Part shown: positions 63,327 to 64,000 of the stretch, in pieces
How the letters are laid out: every line of letters starts with the position of its first letter
Position numbering within the stretch: position 1 is the stretch's first letter
DNA from: Bradyrhizobium sp. CB1015
GTDB lineage: Bacteria > Pseudomonadota > Alphaproteobacteria > Rhizobiales > Xanthobacteraceae
Length of the DNA: 64,000 bases
Direction of reading: 5' to 3'
Assembly: GCF_025200925.1 (NCBI RefSeq)
Contig: NZ_CP104174.1
Location: 6,262,001-6,326,000, forward strand
The notes under the pieces: generated by a model
The model's database searches: none
Seen by the model: only the letters and a program-made list of their open reading frames with translations
What the model was told of the DNA's origin: nothing
Made by a program: the position numbers and the translations under genes

Positions 63327-63722
63327 TCACTCGCGTGCCAAACCTAGCACACGAAGCGTCCGCTTCTGCTGCACCAAAGCAGCGCGGTCGTAGCGCTCCA
63401 GCCCTTGAAGCCCCTTCAGATCTGCCGGCAGCGGGCCGGTCAGAAGCGCGGCCAACATCGCCTGCCGCAGGCTGCGGATCCGCAGCCGCGCGAGCTTGGA
63501 GCGCGCAAGCGCCATCGCCGCGTCCGCCGAGACCTGATGCCCGAGCCTCGAAGCAATCGCGACGGCAAGATTCGCCGCCTCGGCAGGATCGCTGATGGCG
63601 CTGCGCGCCAGCCCATGACGCAGCGCGTTGCGGCTGGACCTCGTCTTGCCACCCGCCGTTTTCGGCCCGGTGCTGCGCTTGGCGTTGCTGCGATTGGCTT
63701 CGATTTGTCGAATTGACGTCAT
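63327..63722 (-). CDS. Hypothetical mobile-element protein with STGPKT motif
   Basis: A 131-aa basic protein. The N-terminal SIRQIEANRSNAKRSTGPKTAGGKTRSSRNALRHGLA is a motif I know from many short proteins in phage-like and transposon-like regions (QxxANRxNAxxSTGPKTxxGKxxSxxNAxxHGL). The rest is helical (MALARSKLARLRIRSLRQAMLAALLTG). The function is unknown, and its start at 63722 was chosen because the motif normally begins within a few residues of the N-terminus. Confidence 0.7.
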   Translation of the reverse strand: MTSIRQIEANRSNAKRSTGPKTAGGKTRSSRNALRHGLARSAISDPAEAANLAVAIASRLGHQVSADAAMALARSKLARLRIRSLRQAMLAALLTGPLPADLKGLQGLERYDRAALVQQKRTLRVLGLARE

Positions 63723-63863
63723 CTCTGAGCGCCTCGGCCGGGGCGGGTTGCGGCCCCCGAAGGCTCGCTCCAACCTCCTGAAACCTCAAGGCTTTTGGCG
63801 CCGAATGAAGGGCAAAATTGCTGCAGAAAGGACTGGCATTCCCGCGCAAAAGGAGCGTTAATC

Positions 63864-63963
63864 ACCGGACCGGCCTTTCGGCCCTTGGGCCCGGTCTCTC
63901 CCCTCGCAGTGGCGGGGGTTTTGGTGGTGCGGCGGCAAGCCGCGTCAACCAAGGAGAGACCGG
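63864..63963 (+). promoter_or_regulatory. Structured leader masking the ribosome binding site of the next gene
   Basis: CCGGTCTCTCC (63891-63901) is the perfect reverse complement of GGAGAGACCGG (63953-63963), which contains the ribosome binding site and the first base of the GTG start. Between them are a GC hairpin followed by TTTT (63901-63922) and a second hairpin (GCGGC/GCCGC). ACCGG at 63864-63868 can pair with the same CCGGT (63891-63895), closing a GGCC-TTTC-GGCC hairpin, so two exclusive folds are possible. This suggests translational control or attenuation. Confidence 0.5.
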
Positions 63964-64000
63964 TGACCACGATTGCAACCAACGGCGCCGAGGCGCCCCG
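63963..64000 (+). CDS. Truncated gene at the right window edge
   Basis: A GTG at 63963 preceded by AAGGAGAG gives 12 codons (MTTIATNGAEAP) that run out of the window. Twelve residues are too few to name a product. The position behind the terminase region suggests an island gene. Confidence 0.5.
   Translation, partial: MTTIATNGAEAP

Overview
The window looks like a chromosomal segment of a Bradyrhizobium-type alphaproteobacterium (order Hyphomicrobiales). The evidence is high-GC coding throughout, rhizobial-style LPS genes, two Liv-type ABC import systems, a 473-aa S-adenosylhomocysteinase of the alphaproteobacterial size, and intergenic palindromic repeats that I recognise from Bradyrhizobium-like genomes. 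The genus is an inference; no rRNA or tRNA gene is present to fix it.

Left part (1-20.3 kb): cell-surface polysaccharide and LPS. It carries the end of a Gfo/Idh/MocA oxidoreductase, ManC, a UDP-glucuronate 4-epimerase, a YbhN-type membrane protein, a WecA/MraY-type initiating transferase, an SDR epimerase, a FlaA1/CapD-type NDP-sugar dehydratase, an O-antigen ligase, HldE, HldD, WaaF, an LpsB-like glycosyltransferase, GalE and an MsbA-like ABC exporter. An LpxO-like lipid A hydroxylase lies a little further right. Together they supply GDP-mannose, UDP-galactose/UDP-galacturonate and ADP-heptose, start and ligate O-antigen, and build the inner core.

Middle part (17-47.6 kb): metabolism and regulation. 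It holds an FAH-family hydrolase, a Spy-like periplasmic protein, a LysR regulator, a small SDR/tautomerase/membrane-peptide operon, an overlapping ParA-like/phasin-like pair and a Baeyer-Villiger-type monooxygenase. A methionine-cycle neighbourhood follows (ahcY, metK, an HTH-methyltransferase fusion, a core MetE-like protein). A group IIC intron sits exactly behind the ahcY terminator. Next come a caspase/TPR gene whose signal peptide is cut off by an in-frame amber codon, a first Liv system (livK-H-M-G-F), purU, a HemD-family gene, a peroxiredoxin-like gene, a 1103-aa zinc-ribbon/adenylate-cyclase/ATPase/TPR protein and a Crp/Fnr regulator.

Right part (48-57.7 kb): a second Liv system with an embedded acyl-CoA ligase (livG, ligase, livH, livM, binding protein, livF), an AGE-family epimerase and a PaaK-like ligase. 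This suggests uptake and CoA activation of a carboxylic acid, perhaps aromatic.

From about 57.7 kb to the end the window enters a decayed prophage or mobile island. It carries a ParB-like/DNA methyltransferase fusion, a DUF5681 protein, a large terminase broken by a frameshift, a PD-(D/E)XK nuclease-like gene divergent from a small XRE regulator (a possible restriction-modification-like set), a hypothetical gene, and a structured leader whose upstream arm can mask the ribosome binding site of the last, truncated gene. Functional statements are family-based inference unless a motif is named.
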